In this document: one piece after another, positions 1 through 11,094 of the stretch
How positions within the stretch are numbered: the stretch's first letter is position 1
Layout: each line of letters starts with the position of its first letter
Position numbers and translations under genes: made by a program
From: Micrasema longulum
Lineage: Eukaryota > Arthropoda > Insecta > Trichoptera > Brachycentridae
DNA: 64,000 nt
Assembly (NCBI GenBank): GCA_022494885.1
Contig: JAGVSM010003728.1
Coordinates: 1-64,000, forward strand
Direction: 5' to 3'
The notes under the pieces: generated by a model
Seen by the model: only the letters and a program-made list of their open reading frames with translations
Database searches by the model: none
Told to the model about the DNA's origin: nothing

Positions 1-858
1 TTTTATTTCGGAAACCAGCAGTTCTACATACATATTTATAGTAAACAAACAGATATAGTGTATAAACTCAAATCCAATAACAGATTTTCACAAAGTATAC
101 AAATGTAGTCAAGAAAATATATTACATTTTAAATAAATACATACAAGTTTATACATATAAAAATGTCATTTTCATGTTCTCATAAATATTTTTAAATGTA
201 AGGCAAGGATGCTTAAAGAGAGGATAAGAAGGGGAAGGGAGATGTACATATTTGTTATTATAATGTCTACTAAGTTACATCATGCATTTTAAGTGTAAAT
301 TTTAAATCTGACGGAGTGATGTTTGTGTAATCTATATCTTTAAATTTTGTATTGTACACTGAAAAAGTCCTACGAAAAAAAGCATTTTTAACAATCGATG
401 TTTTACTTATTTTATTATTAATTTATAACTTATGCCTTTTTTTCTGGATTGTTATTATATTGCATCACATGTCATTATATTGAAATCCAATTAATTTTAC
501 TATGTATTTTTATTGTTAATAATTATGGCTCGACACGGGCACAGCCTTTTTAAGCCTGAACAATTTCACTTAGTAAACGTGTGTTATTTTGAATGAATAA
601 ATAAATAAATCTATCAATATATCAGTCTTTAAACTCCAGCGAATAAATGGTAGAGGAAACGACGTTGTCAATTCTGTAAGTGGTGAGCGTTTAAAAATGG
701 CGGTTGTCAAACAATCGGATTCATTGACGCCGGATTAAATCGACCTATGATAGGTCATTTACCGGTTAAATGCTTAGTATTAAAAATATTTTTTCTAAAA
801 ATTTTCTTTATAACTGTCAGTATGCATAATATAATATGTGTATTTTTTTTAATTACAG
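1..858 (+). other. Nrx-1: Nrx-1 intron upstream of the LNS1 exon, incomplete
   Basis: Non-coding sequence ending in the acceptor tract before 859. The first 100 bases resemble the 16336-16390 stretch (TTTTATTT, GGAAAC, CAGTTC), probably a minus-strand LINE 3' end. A plus-strand LINE tail lies at 430-605. Confidence 0.7.
430..605 (+). mobile_element. LINE 3'-end fragment with AAAT-type tail (copy 1)
   Basis: Shares the blocks TTAATAATTATGGCT, GACACGGGCACAG and AAGCCTGAA, followed by a TTTTGAATGAATAAATAAAT tail, with 14455-14620. Two copies ending in the same short tandem tail point to a retroelement 3' terminus. No coding part was recognised. Confidence 0.6.
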
Positions 859-1003
859 GTACAACTCGAAGCTTACTCAGCTTGCTCTGCCTTCTGTGGT
901 ATTCGAGCCAAGATATCGAGGTTCGGTTAGGAATCTTGTATACGCTGATCAGCCAGGGTCTGCCCCAAGAAGACAGGAAGCAAGACAGCCTAGAGATATT
1001 AAG
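859..1003 (+). CDS. Nrx-1: Neurexin-1 exon: C-terminal end of LNS1 (laminin G-like) domain
   Basis: Neurexins are presynaptic single-pass adhesion proteins that bind neuroligins and other synaptic partners through LNS and EGF domains. This internal exon follows a pyrimidine-rich acceptor (run of T, then AATTACAG at 851-858) and ends at AAG|GTCAGTG. It starts with the last base of a split codon and then encodes 48 residues, Y-N-S-K-L-T-Q-L to R-D-I-K, ending in phase 0. The stretch FEPRYRGSVRNLVYADQPG, then APRRQE, matches the last beta strands of the first LNS domain of alpha-neurexins, where a G-x-(V/I/L)-(R/L)-N-L motif precedes a PRRQ segment. The next exon in phase is at 60825. No in-frame start belongs here: the upstream exons lie outside the window. 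Family assignment is by recognition, not search. Confidence 0.88.
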
Positions 1004-1015
1004 GTCAGTGAATGT

Positions 1016-3025
1016 TTTATTTATTTATTTACGGTTCCATGAAGTTTTTACATAATTACAATAAAACCAGTGAAAGAAAAAAATACAACAAAAATAACAT
1101 AATATAAAAAAAAAACAATAACATCGAAAAAAGTGTACGATGGTAAATAGTATTTATATATAAAAAGAAATATTACATATTTAACAAGTATAGATATTTA
1201 CATTTATAAAACAAAGGTAAATAAAAGAAAATATAAGTTTTTAAAAAGAGGAAGAGAAAAAAAATGAAAGTGCTTTAAAAAGAAAGTTAAAAAGTTTACT
1301 TCATGGTTTAATATAAATATTGATATTAAACCATAATAAATTTAAAAAATAATTTTACACACAAGAGTAAAAAGTTAAAGCAAAAGTGATGAACTAATCA
1401 TTACTTGAATTTTTAATTGGTAATGCGTTTTTAAAACACAGGACTTGATCATCAGCGGCGTGGTATAAAATAAATCTAAATCATCACTGTATTGATTTGC
1501 AAGTCGCTGCATGCAAATAATCGGTGAATTCAATGAAATTTTTTTTCAATATGTGTCAGCAAAACATAATATTGACCATACTGTACCCGATAATATCAAA
1601 ATCTCTTTTTTTTAAACTGCTGACTGGCTGCTTTCCACATAACTACGTTCACTTGATCTTTAATAACCAGTGTAGAGTAGAGCCGTTGTGGTAGTCTGCA
1701 TTCTGCATTAGTATATTTTTTGCTCAAAAGCTCTGATAGAAAATGTATTGCAAAACAGACATTTTCGGTATAGATCAGTGTGCTGTTAATTTACAAACAA
1801 TATGCGATCGATTGCAGTACAGCTCTACGCAACTCAAAAATTTCAGTCGGTAGTCGTAATAATCTTTACCCGTTAACTTCAGGACGTGAAAAATTGAGAA
1901 ATTCTGCATTCTAACAATAATTTTTCTAAAACCCTCTAATTTCAAAATAGGTTTTCACGTCACGAGCCTCGATTTTTCATTCCCCCCATAAAAGCTAGAA
2001 TATGTTGTTAGCTGTAACAAAAAAAACAAAATTTATTGGTTATTTTCAGCGTATTTTAATATAGTTAATATGAAACTTGAAACATTTTTGTTCATTTCTT
2101 TTAGTTCCATACCAATAAATAACATGAAGCGTGTACTGAACTTGAATTTTTTGTACGAAAATATGTATGCAAAGTACTTTCGGGGAAATCTATTTTAGGC
2201 TCAATTATATATCATACAAACTCTTGATAAAAAAAACGTATCGCATGCTACAATATTTTGAGTAAGTTCAAATATTTGTAAACTTATACCGAAATAACAA
2301 TACTCTTAAAAAAAAAAAAAAAATTTTTTTTTAAATTAATTTTTGTTTTCTTGCTTAGCAATAGATCAGTAAAAATACAACATGAGAAGAAAAAGAAAAA
2401 AAAGTTTTGCGTGGGTATACTGATTTCACCAGTTTTACGTGATACCGTAACTTAATGAATAAAATAACACAAAAATACGGATACATACATGCATACATAT
2501 ATATTCACACACACGCATACATGAATATACATTTATAAAAATTACAAAATACGAGTATTTAATTATAAAAAAAATACATGTGTATTTTGCTAGCAATTTT
2601 GCTAATATAATCAAGCATGCTTTTTTGCATGTTTTTTTTAAGAATATGATTGCTAAAACTTCTCATATCTGTCACATTATTAGTAAATAAATACATTGTG
2701 CAGCATTGAAGCAAAGAATAGTGTATGTCTCTTCATAATCTAGTTTTACATAGGAAAACTTTGGCTCTACGGTTAAGTCTCTGACTAATATTTACGTCTG
2801 ACAAAAATCACACAATTTCAATCAAAACAAATCATAACTTATAAGACTTCGAAATAAATTTCATTCACAATCCTTTTTTTTTCTTTATTTCAATTAGAAT
2901 ATTGTAGAATATTATTTATTTATTTATTATTATCACTGACGGCCGTAACTAATTTGTACCATATTAAAGTTCAATACGAAGTTAAATATAATCGAAAGAA
3001 AACATGAAAGTAAAGTTAAGTTAAA
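1016..3025. other. A+T-rich intronic stretch, no gene seen
   Basis: Mostly simple A/T-rich sequence, including an A-rich then T-rich run near 2310-2332 and CATA/CACA microsatellite-like sequence at about 2475-2530. A T-rich block at 1015-1060 may be another minus-strand LINE 3' end. No reading frame or RNA gene was recognised. Confidence 0.5.
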
Positions 3026-3029
3026 AAAT

Positions 3030-3395
3030 AATACAACAATGTTTGATTATGTCCAAATGCTTGCAGACTGGCTGGATTTCCTCCCAAGGGAGTTGTTCAT
3101 ATTTAAATTTATTTCAACAGAGAGGGAAAAAGTTTTCGAGAAGAAATTTGGAAGTCTAGGCATTTACAGGCTTATGACCTGTCATTGGCTGGTTTAAGTG
3201 GCCACTTTACACACTGTGTAACATTCACCATTCTGCCCATGGTTGAACATCCACATTTTCTCAACTCTTCCATCTGTTGACTTTTGTGAAGTGAAAGAGC
3301 TGAAACCTTTATCACGTGGGTGAGATTCATCCGGCTGAACCAAATCACCTACTAGGATAAAAATTGGAAAATTGTTTCCAGGCGTTGCATAAAAA
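3030..3395 (+). mobile_element. T-family element with inverted right tail (copy 1)
   Basis: Contains the family blocks TTTCAACAGAGAGGGAAAA, TGACCTGTCATTGGCTGGTT, AAGTGGCCACTTTACACACT and CTTTATCACGTGGGTGAGAT. After ACCTACTAGG (about 3355) the sequence turns round: 3357-3393 is the reverse complement of the unit's continuation, seen in forward orientation at 38257-38275 (GCAACGCTTGAAAACAATTT). The copy therefore ends in a short inverted tail. It has no coding capacity. Confidence 0.7.
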
Positions 3396-3434
3396 TAAAA
3401 TTAAAATATTTTGACTACTGTTAGTAAATAATAG

Positions 3435-3555
3435 TATATAACCACTTACCGACTATTTTAGTCAACCGGCTTCGAGACGTACCCGTCTTTTCGTCAAGAC
3501 ACTCACTACACTAACATGCCAATACTAACGTACACCTCCACCTACACCACCACCG
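3435..3555 (-). mobile_element. Arm of a hammerhead-bearing inverted-arm element
   Basis: Begins TATATAACCACTTACCGAC, the same terminus as 21253 and 27838, and carries a degenerate hammerhead-like core on the minus strand at about 3462-3503 (TTGACGA, stem around GGGTACGTCTC, GAAGC instead of GAAAC). It may pair with the plus-strand arm at 4925-5080 as the ends of one longer element, but no target duplication was found. Confidence 0.5.
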
Positions 3556-4924
3556 TAGTATATATATAGTTTATTCAAAAATGCATAAATCACATGCAGA
3601 TTTATAGAAATGCGAAAACCACCATGTCTGAACATGCACTCAGCTTAATGAAAAAATATTTAATCCTTAATTGAAAAATTGTTGTTTTACTATTAATCTT
3701 TTTTTTTTTAACTTTACATTTAAAAGCCTCAGGTTCTGAAATAAAACAAACAGTTGATACATATTATCTGTTTCTGTTCATTTGTTCCTAAAAAAATATA
3801 CAACATAAATCCCCCCACTCTTCAGTAACAAATGACGACCATATCGAGTCCAAGAATTCCTTCATGTATGAAAAACAAATGTCTGCGACGGCAAAATCGA
3901 ATGCGGGCTTTCTAGCGTAGGCGGGGGCTGTTTTTCATTTAGTACCCTCCCGTCGGAGGGTTTCGGGACCCGCAAGACGTGACCCACGATTCAAATTGAC
4001 CTTTTAAAAACTTCAGCTCCTTAGACAGATGGCGTGGGACAAGAATGGCTAAGTACCAGTCATGTATGATGAATAAATTGTAATTTTAATAATTCATAAC
4101 GATTATTTCACGTATGCACGAACACCATTAAGGATATAGAAAGTTTGATCTGACACGTTATCCAATTTTAATTATTAAAACTCGTCAAGCTTTCCTAAAA
4201 AGCTTTAAAAAATAATATTCCTTTGATCAATAGTCAAACAACTTTTCAATATAGCCTGTTAAACGATGTTTCATTGTAATAGTCACCCTATACCCATGAA
4301 ACTTACGCCCCTGCTTTCATCCCCTACAACTTTTTTGAACTATATCTCTAAAATATTTTCATATCCTAATCAGTGCATGTAACGGGTACTTATTCACTCT
4401 TGTGTGGCTGTGAGGTCACAAATGTCGACTTGATATATCTCTCTTTTATAATTTAAATCTTTAAATGGACATTTTTAACCGGATTAGGAAAGTAAAATTT
4501 GTATAACTATGCTGGATGTTAATTCAAAAAATATTTGTTTTTGCTACGCGAAGAATGAATGTCCGCTAATTTAGCAACACATCTGCATAAGAGAGAGCAC
4601 AAAGATAGAGCTCTTAACAAAAAAGACAGAGACGCTACTCTGTGGCGGGTGTTGCATAAAACAGATTCAGTCTACAGTCTGTTGATGATAGTGAGCGGTT
4701 GCGCACGCGCATAATATGAGCGGTGTATTTATGATTTTTAATTTATTTTTTCTAAAAGGATGAAATAATATGTTTATTTGCATAAAATATGGAAAAAAAA
4801 ATATTAACAATATGTTTCCATGTTTTTTTTTCAAATGTGTGAACTTTACAATATTCCTTCTTTTGCTAGTGGTAACACAATGTTACATCACCGCGCGCAA
4901 AGGGGTTATTTACCACAGTCTTTT

Positions 4925-5080
4925 AAGAGTTAACATGCATGCCGTGGTGGTGTAAAATTTTTGTTCAACAACTATTGTGAAGGTGAATAGTGGGTTTCGC
5001 ATGTTGATTTAATTGGTGTCCTGACGAAGAAACGGGCACGTCTCGAAACCGGTAGACAAAGAAAATACGTCGAGTAAATT
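4925..5080 (+). mobile_element. Arm of a hammerhead-bearing inverted-arm element, plus orientation
   Basis: Homologous to the right arm of the 21253-21498 element: GGTGTCCTGACGAAGA, then CACGTCTCGAAACC and GGTAGACAAAG. The outer terminus (AATACGTCGAGTAAA) is diverged from the expected AAAGTCGGTGAGTGGTT. Confidence 0.5.
5015..5059 (+). ncRNA. Candidate hammerhead ribozyme (type I-like)
   Basis: CTGACGA at 5021-5027 fits the invariant CUGANGA box, and GAAAC at 5045-5049 fits the second conserved box. They are separated by a stem II of GAAAC/GTCTC with one mismatch. The palindrome ACCGGT follows, giving a very short stem III, then A as the cleavage-site nucleotide (after 5054). GACAA can pair with upstream TGTC to form stem I. 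Read from sequence only; activity is not shown. Confidence 0.5.
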
Positions 5081-5130
5081 CAAGTATTTAATTTAGTGGC
5101 AAAGTTGATGCTTTAAATGCTTTAAGACAG

Positions 5131-5349
5131 GCGCCGTGGCGCAGTTGGTTAGACGGCTATCTGTGAAACTGGCGTCGCGGGTTCGATTCCCGCCAGTTGC
5201 AAGAAAAAAATCCAAGAGAGATTTTTTTCTCAATTGATCTGGGTGTTGTGGTGTATTTTTCACTACCTTCTTCCATATCCCCTCTATCCCACCTGCTGAC
5301 AAGCCTCAAAATAGAGGCTTAGCGGGTTATTCCCTAAAAAAAAAAAAAA
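5131..5349 (+). mobile_element. tRNA-derived SINE, family A, near full length
   Basis: The tRNA-like head has A box TGGCGCAGTTGG and B box GGTTCGATTCC. The body contains GATCTGGGTGTTGTGGTG and CTGCTGACAAGCCTC, and the element ends at GCGGGTTATTCCC plus a poly-A tail. The head is not a functional tRNA because the arms do not fold consistently. A 5'-truncated sibling is at 39363-39560. Confidence 0.85.
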
Positions 5350-5909
5350 TTGAAAATATGATGTTTTTCTACTTTTCGTCTTTCCTAGATGACTTTATAA
5401 AGCCATTTTTTTTTAAATGTTTTTCGAAACGGAAATCTATAGATGCTCTAGTATTTTTTAAATTCTGCTTGTGGTTACGTAAAAATATTTAAAAACTTTT
5501 TTTTTAAATTTCAAACTGAAATAAAAGAGTCAAATATCCGAGGGTCTAATTTTTGGTCATATTATTCAATAAATCGGGTGTTATCTGAAATGATGCTTGT
5601 CATAACTTTCCATTCTTCAAGGTTTCCATTTATATTATTGTAGGTATGCTTCTTATCTGTATTTATTTAATTTTTTTTATATTATTGTAACAATTGGATT
5701 TTTGAAAGAATAATTTTATGGAAAAAAAGCGCATGTTAAAAAGAAGGTCCTGCGTAAACACGGGAGTTTCCTAGCTAGTCGGGACCGGAAACAAAGAACC
5801 TCCGTACATTTTAAAACTGTAAAATAAATAATTGAATTTTACCTCAGTGCTTACAAGCAAGTTTATACCATTTGTGTGCGTTGAATCCTAAAGGTAAAAT
5901 AAAAAAAAT

Positions 5910-6229
5910 GTGTTACCTTCTTTTATGTAACCTTTTGCAAACGTTATCCAAGTATTTGAATACATCATTCGTGTTTTCATAGATGCTGTGTCTATTAAGA
6001 CTTTATCATATGGGTACAACGATTCATGGTTGTTATTCTTGCTTGGTAACCAAAAACTCCTGAATATAAACAATAAATATAATATATAACGGATCTTTTC
6101 GATGGCTCGCAAAATTTTATCATCGATAACACTCTGATTTACAAGCTCTTCCAATTTGGAAAAGCTCTCTGTATTATTCTTAAAATATAGCACATCTAAA
6201 GCTTCCCAACCCAATAAACTTCTTTGTCT
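5910..6229 (-). pseudogene. Unrecognised minus-strand reading frame with exon-like borders
   Basis: An open frame of about 110 codons on the minus strand includes the segments RSFWLPSKNNNHESLYPYDK and SNTWITFAKGYIKEG. Plausible minus-strand splice borders are present: an acceptor-like CAG at about 6230 or a stronger one (TTTATATTCAG) near 6062, and a donor-like GAAG|GTAACA near 5910. The product is not recognised. It could be an exon of a gene nested on the opposite strand, a processed or transposon-derived fragment, or chance. Confidence 0.25.
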
Positions 6230-6663
6230 GTACACATCTTAAGGACAGCTCAAGAAAACATCAAAGATGGGCAATATTTACTGCATTATACATACATCAC
6301 ATTTATTTGTTTTTTGCTTCGGCAATCTTTGAGCCCTTGATAACATTATACATCACAAATAAAAACGATGAAAAATATGGTTAGCAGATACAATGTGAAC
6401 CATGGAAGTTTTAAATTACCATAAATAAACAAGTTGATAGCGTAATACGCTAGATTTATGAATCAGAGACCCGGACTTCATATCTCAAAGCTCTCCACAA
6501 ATATTTATGTATTAAATTGAATAATTCATATTTTTGCACACCCTCGTAATATTTTCTTCATTTTTCCTATTAAAACAATAAATCTTCCTCATCGTTTTCA
6601 ATGAACTGGACGTTGCAATTATGCAACGTTATTTCTACTGCATTAGTACTTTGAAACAGAACC

Positions 6664-6765
6664 GGAACTCTGGACGAGTGTTTTCGCCTCGATAGCTGCT
6701 GTTAGGTAAAAATCCTGAATGAAAAAGTCCTGGGTTTGATTCCTAGCATGAGGGGCGTGAAATTG
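6664..6765 (+). mobile_element. Degraded tRNA-like repeat, family D (copy 1)
   Basis: CTCTGGACGAGTGTTTTCGC, then TAGGTAAAAATCCTGA and a B-box-like GGGTTTGATTCCTAGC. The first two blocks recur in reverse complement at about 10540-10620, so this is a dispersed repeat. The A box is weak. Confidence 0.4.
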
Positions 6766-6769
6766 ATTA

Positions 6770-8904
6770 TAAAAGTAGTTTCAATTCACCTTACTTTCAT
6801 TAAACAGACGATTAAAATATGGTATATTTGGTTTTCAAATGCAGTCCTTTACACTACGAGGTGTAGAAAGGGGAATATTAACTCGTATGACAAATTAGTA
6901 AAATTAATTAATAAATTAAAAATTTCAATTGTTATCAAGCTTCGGATGTCTAGGAAAAAATTGTATCGGTATTTATTATTCTAATTTAATAAATGCGAAA
7001 ATAATTTCTTTTGGTTGTTTGTGTTTCCTTCACATCGCACCGGAGCAACAGATTGACGTGATTTTTTGCATAAAGATAACTGGAGATCCAAGAAGTGTCA
7101 TAGGTTAATTTTCATCCAGAAAAAAAAATCAATTCTTACTTATGGTTTAGTGGTCAAAATTAAATTTATTTACTTTAATAAAAAAGTTATTGATTTAATA
7201 AATTGAATTTTTTTTTCCACCATGTTTAAGTAAATCAAACATTAATTACTACAAATATGTACATAGTTATATTTTTATTTAACAAATTAAATAGTGTAAA
7301 AAACATTTAATAAATTATTTTAATACATGGAAAAAAAGCGATGACATACATAATTCTTAATGCATGTCTATGATTGACGATAAGGAATTTTTACATTACA
7401 TATATATTTGTCAAATAAATTAAAAAGTAATAACTGGTTTTTTTTAACTTTTATAAAAGCATGTAAGTTTTTAGATACAAAATATCAGACTCGTATTCTT
7501 ATAAAACGATTTATATCTTATATGGTACATAAATTATTTTTGGTTTGTTTTTGAATTAGGAGAAGACTCAAGAATTACCCTCACTCTGTACGTTTATTTT
7601 AAAAATGTTTTGACTTTATTAACATCGTGTAAAATGTTCAGAAGTTGGCCATAGTGTTGGAAATCTCACGTTTTTAATAAAAGACGCAGCTGAGATGAAT
7701 TCGTTTACAAGCTTCGCCTCTTCAAAGCTCTAAAAAGCCCCGTTATGAAGGCTTTCATTGTATTGGGGATGATTTAGTAAAATAACGTCCTAAAATTCTG
7801 TTTGGTTACATGAGATTTGAAATTTCTTCTGTTATATTATTAAATAAGGAATTTCACGTAATTTTTGTTGTCAAGAAAATGCTAGGATTTCTTTGATTCA
7901 GTTTTTGCGTTTTAATAACGAAAAGAGATCCAAAAGCAAAAAAACCTAAGTAAGTATTGCGTTTATATTTTTTAAAACACCAAATTCGACAAAAGTGTGA
8001 GATCATTATATTTTATCGAAAGGGGGTAGAACATTAAATGGTATTTGGACAAAATCAATAAACATTCCAAATAGTATTTTGGATGTTTGTTGCACTCAAT
8101 TTGTTGTTCATTGTTATGTTTTAAAGGTATAAATAAAATAACTTTATTTTATGAAAAACTTTTTTACTTACACAACTAACTAGTTTCGGTAACTCACGTG
8201 GACGCGGTAATTTTATATATACTTTTAAAATAATATAAATAGTCTTCATTTCAATAGTATAACGAGTTTAATACAGACGAATGATTTTGTTGGATAGATC
8301 CCTTTATTTTCAGAAAATTTCATCTAATTTAATAATCTGAAAAATAAATAAGTTAAATGACAGAAGAAAAATAATTAAACATAAATAATAGATTAAGTTT
8401 GTTAGTTCAATTAACGACGTCACTATAATTAGAGTTTTTTTTCTATTTTCATCCTGTTGGTGTATTTTTAAAAAACAAATTTTGAAAACAACCTTTTATT
8501 TACTATCCACTTAGATAAAATAAAAAATAAATATTTTCACAAAACTAATTTTTAAAACGTCGAGATCCGTTATATTATGGAACGCTGAGAGCATTATCGA
8601 CAAATCCGAAAAATGAGTTCTGCGTGACATCGCACTTTTAAGATGAAAACGGCTCAACTCATGAAATCTACTTTTTATGAAATTGCAAAAGAAGAATGTA
8701 AATTGTGAAACTTCGTATTTTTTCGTCGATTGTTTCGTATTTTTCAAAATAAGCACCAAATTTTGTTTTGAAAATTATATCGAAGACTTTCAGCTATGAG
8801 TTTATGAAAAAAAGCGTAAATAAGATAATAAAATAATTTTTATTATGTCATATCAGATCACCCAACATATGTTTTTTTTATTCACGAAATAACATAAACG
8901 TAAA
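6770..8904. other. A+T-rich intronic stretch, no gene seen
   Basis: No conserved reading frame or RNA gene was recognised. About 7015-7130 (TTCACATCGCACCGGAGCA onward) is richer in G+C and may be a dispersed repeat, but no second copy lies in the window. Confidence 0.45.
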
Positions 8905-8980
8905 ATAGGTGCGAAGGTTTTCACGGTCACTGTTATCAATATTATGTATCTTTTTTGGGTGATACCGTGTATGTTGGATT

Positions 8981-9026
8981 TGATCCGACGTTTCGGCTAC
9001 CATTGCAGGAGCCATCTTCAGGGAAA
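8981..9026 (-). ncRNA. Candidate hammerhead ribozyme, left arm
   Basis: Minus-strand copy of the motif at 9461-9506: TCTTCAG at 9015-9021 is the complement of CUGAAGA, and GTTTC lies at 9000-9004 region as the complement of GAAAC. Stem II is GGCT/AGCC plus two G-C pairs. Confidence 0.45.
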
Positions 9027-9460
9027 ACTGTGTGTTTTATAGAGAAATGTATGTGTTTATCTACTAGCAATTTGTACCGTGTCACAGTCAGCAGTAGGCA
9101 CATTTCTAGTATTGTAGGAAAGAATAATTATGTTTATGTACTAGTAATTTGTACTGTGTCGCAGTCGGCAGTAGGCACATTTCTATTCGTTTTTGTCATA
9201 TATAGTGGTGGGAACCATGTTTAATTTAATTTAAGCCGTCATCTTTGTTTATATTATTTGGATGTCTGTGTATTTCAATTGCCTCTTTTATTCCCAGCAC
9301 TACATATGACAAAAACGAATAGAAATGTGCCTACTGCCGACTGCGACACAGTACAAATTACTAGTACATAAACATAATTATTCTTTACTACAAAACTAGA
9401 AATGTGCCTACTGCTGACTGTGACACGGTACAAATTACTAGTACATATAAAACACACAGT

Positions 9461-9506
9461 TTTCCCTGAAGATGGCTCCTGCAATGGTAGCCGAAACGTC
9501 GGATCA
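9461..9506 (+). ncRNA. Candidate hammerhead ribozyme, right arm
   Basis: CTGAAGA at 9466-9472 fits CUGANGA. Stem II forms from GGCTCC and GG(T)AGCC with a short loop. GAAAC at 9493-9497 is followed by GTC, so the palindrome ACGT would give a minimal stem III, which is typical of ribozymes in Penelope-like elements that act as dimers. GGA after the predicted cleavage site can pair with TCC just before the core to make a short stem I. Confidence 0.5.
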
Positions 9507-9566
9507 AATCCAACATACACTGTATTACCCAAAAAAGATACATAATATTGTTTACATAAACGTAAA

Positions 9567-11090
9567 TCAGTCATTAAAATAACCGATGATTTAAATAATA
9601 AAATGATATGAACATAAATAAGTCACTAAGATTATCGGTAAGTCGAAACATAACAATCACAAAGCTTAATTGGTCGGTGTTATATTGAAAAAACTAATGT
9701 AAGCCATTCGTATCGGAATAAAATCGACTTATCCGGTTTTCAGTCACTATATGATTGTCTGCGTTGCTTCCTTCACACAACAATGTGACCACAACACTAA
9801 TTGCGTTGCTTCCGTATTGACACGGAACCTAAATTATCTGAGTAATAAAGATACCTATGTAACGGTTTTGTCCGAATCCCACCCGAATGTTGCATTTTTT
9901 GTTTTCATTGAAGTCATTTTATGATCTTAAGTCATTTTAAACTTTTTTTAATAAGTCGTTTTCATCCTAAAGGTCTTTCATCCAACGCCATTATCTTGAA
10001 GCAGAATGCAGAAATATTCTTAAAATTCCAATTTTTTCCGAGTACCTTAGCCTTGTACATGACACGTTAGGCTACTAAATACTGGGATCCAGATATATAT
10101 ATGTATATTTTAAAATAAATAAAAAAATTACAAGTTGGCTTTGATAATGTTTTTTCCAAAATTCTGTAAAAGTTTTCAAAGATTTCTTATTTGTTTTTAT
10201 TTTACAGGGGTGAAAGTGATTAATAAATAATATATGTGTCAAATTTCTAGAAAACTAACTACTGCCTTTAAAAATTAACGTTGAATAAAACATTAACGTA
10301 AAGTCGTTAATCATAACTGCTCGTTAAATAACCACCGAATGTAAGTAACTACACTCACTAGTCAAATCGTACCGCGCGTATTTAATAATACGTCTTTCAT
10401 TTGCTAGTAAAAGCAAAAAGAAAATTTCAATATTTTAAAATATGTTGTTTCGTGCAGAATTAAACGTTTTAATCTCAAACATAATGTATGAAAAAACTCC
10501 TGTGAGTCTTTCACACAAGGCGGAATTATCTTCACTCAATTTCCTTTCTCAGGATTTTTACCTGAGAGCAGCCAACGAGTCAGAAAGACTCGTCCAGGAT
10601 TCCGGTTTTATTTCAGGAGTATCCATAAAATTGCTGATTTATAAGAATACGTGTTATTTTTAATTAAGAAAAATGGGTACCATTGTTATGATATTTTGAT
10701 CAGGGACTGTATAAACATGAAACCAATTTTTCAAGTGTCTAGTTTAATAAGTCACTGTCAATTTTAGTTACATTTTGTACTTTTTAAGCACAGCGACTTT
10801 TCAATTATCAAATTTTCTAATTAATCACCGCCACAAACAATAACGCGGAGAGAAAATTCGGAAAAAATGGGCACGCGATTAAAACCTGTTGATTTGGAAA
10901 AATGACAAATTTTCTGATTTAGCAAAAAACTACAAAAATACAGAGTTAACACGTTACGCCTACTTCACAAGGACTAATTTACAGTTATCTGAATCTGGTT
11001 TTTACATTTGAGTTGTTTTTTAGTTTTATCAAGAATGTGATTGCAGCGGTCGAATTAATGAGTTATTTTAATCAAATTAAAATAAAATTA
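9567..11090. other. A+T-rich intronic stretch, no gene seen
   Basis: No gene recognised. It includes the family D repeat at 10540-10620. The 73-codon open frame at 10442-10663 overlaps that repeat and is not credited as a gene. Confidence 0.45.
10540..10620 (-). repeat. Family D repeat (copy 2)
   Basis: The minus strand reads CCTGGACGAGTCTTTC, then GGCTGCTCTCAGGTAAAAAT, the same blocks as 6664-6715 on the plus strand. No convincing B box is left here. Confidence 0.4.
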
Positions 11091-11094
11091 AAAT

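Larger units (their letters stand above)
8905..9553. mobile_element. Inverted-arm element with a hammerhead-like motif in each arm and a 13-bp target duplication
   Basis: Two long arms, about 8939-9219 and 9285-9549, are near-perfect reverse complements around a spacer of about 65 bp. The whole is flanked by the direct repeat ACATAAACGTAAA at 8892-8904 and 9554-9566, so 8905-9553 is one insertion. Each arm carries CCTGAAGATGGCTCC and GTAGCCGAAACGTCGG, which matches a hammerhead core. No protein is encoded: long open frames on both strands are mirror images of one another. The best reading is a pair of Penelope-type pseudo-LTRs in head-to-head orientation, or a retrozyme-like relic. Confidence 0.75.

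Noticed and set aside
747..1055. 102-codon frame overlapping the LNS1 exon in another frame
   Set aside because: It reads through the intron and splice site, and the neurexin frame (phase after the acceptor at 858) explains the exon.
3260..3320. Hammerhead core in the T-family unit (CTGTTGA...GAAACC)
   Set aside because: The first box lacks the invariant A and no stem II can close next to both boxes.
5131..5205. Functional tRNA gene
   Set aside because: A and B boxes are present, but the head is joined to a SINE body and poly-A tail and has a second copy at 39363.
7015..7130. Dispersed repeat containing CATCGCACCGGAGCA
   Set aside because: Looks repeat-like from composition, but no second copy exists here to support it.
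8955..9574. Two overlapping 90-100 codon frames on opposite strands
   Set aside because: They are the two arms of one inverted repeat read on each strand, so the near-identical peptides reflect palindromy, not a gene family.
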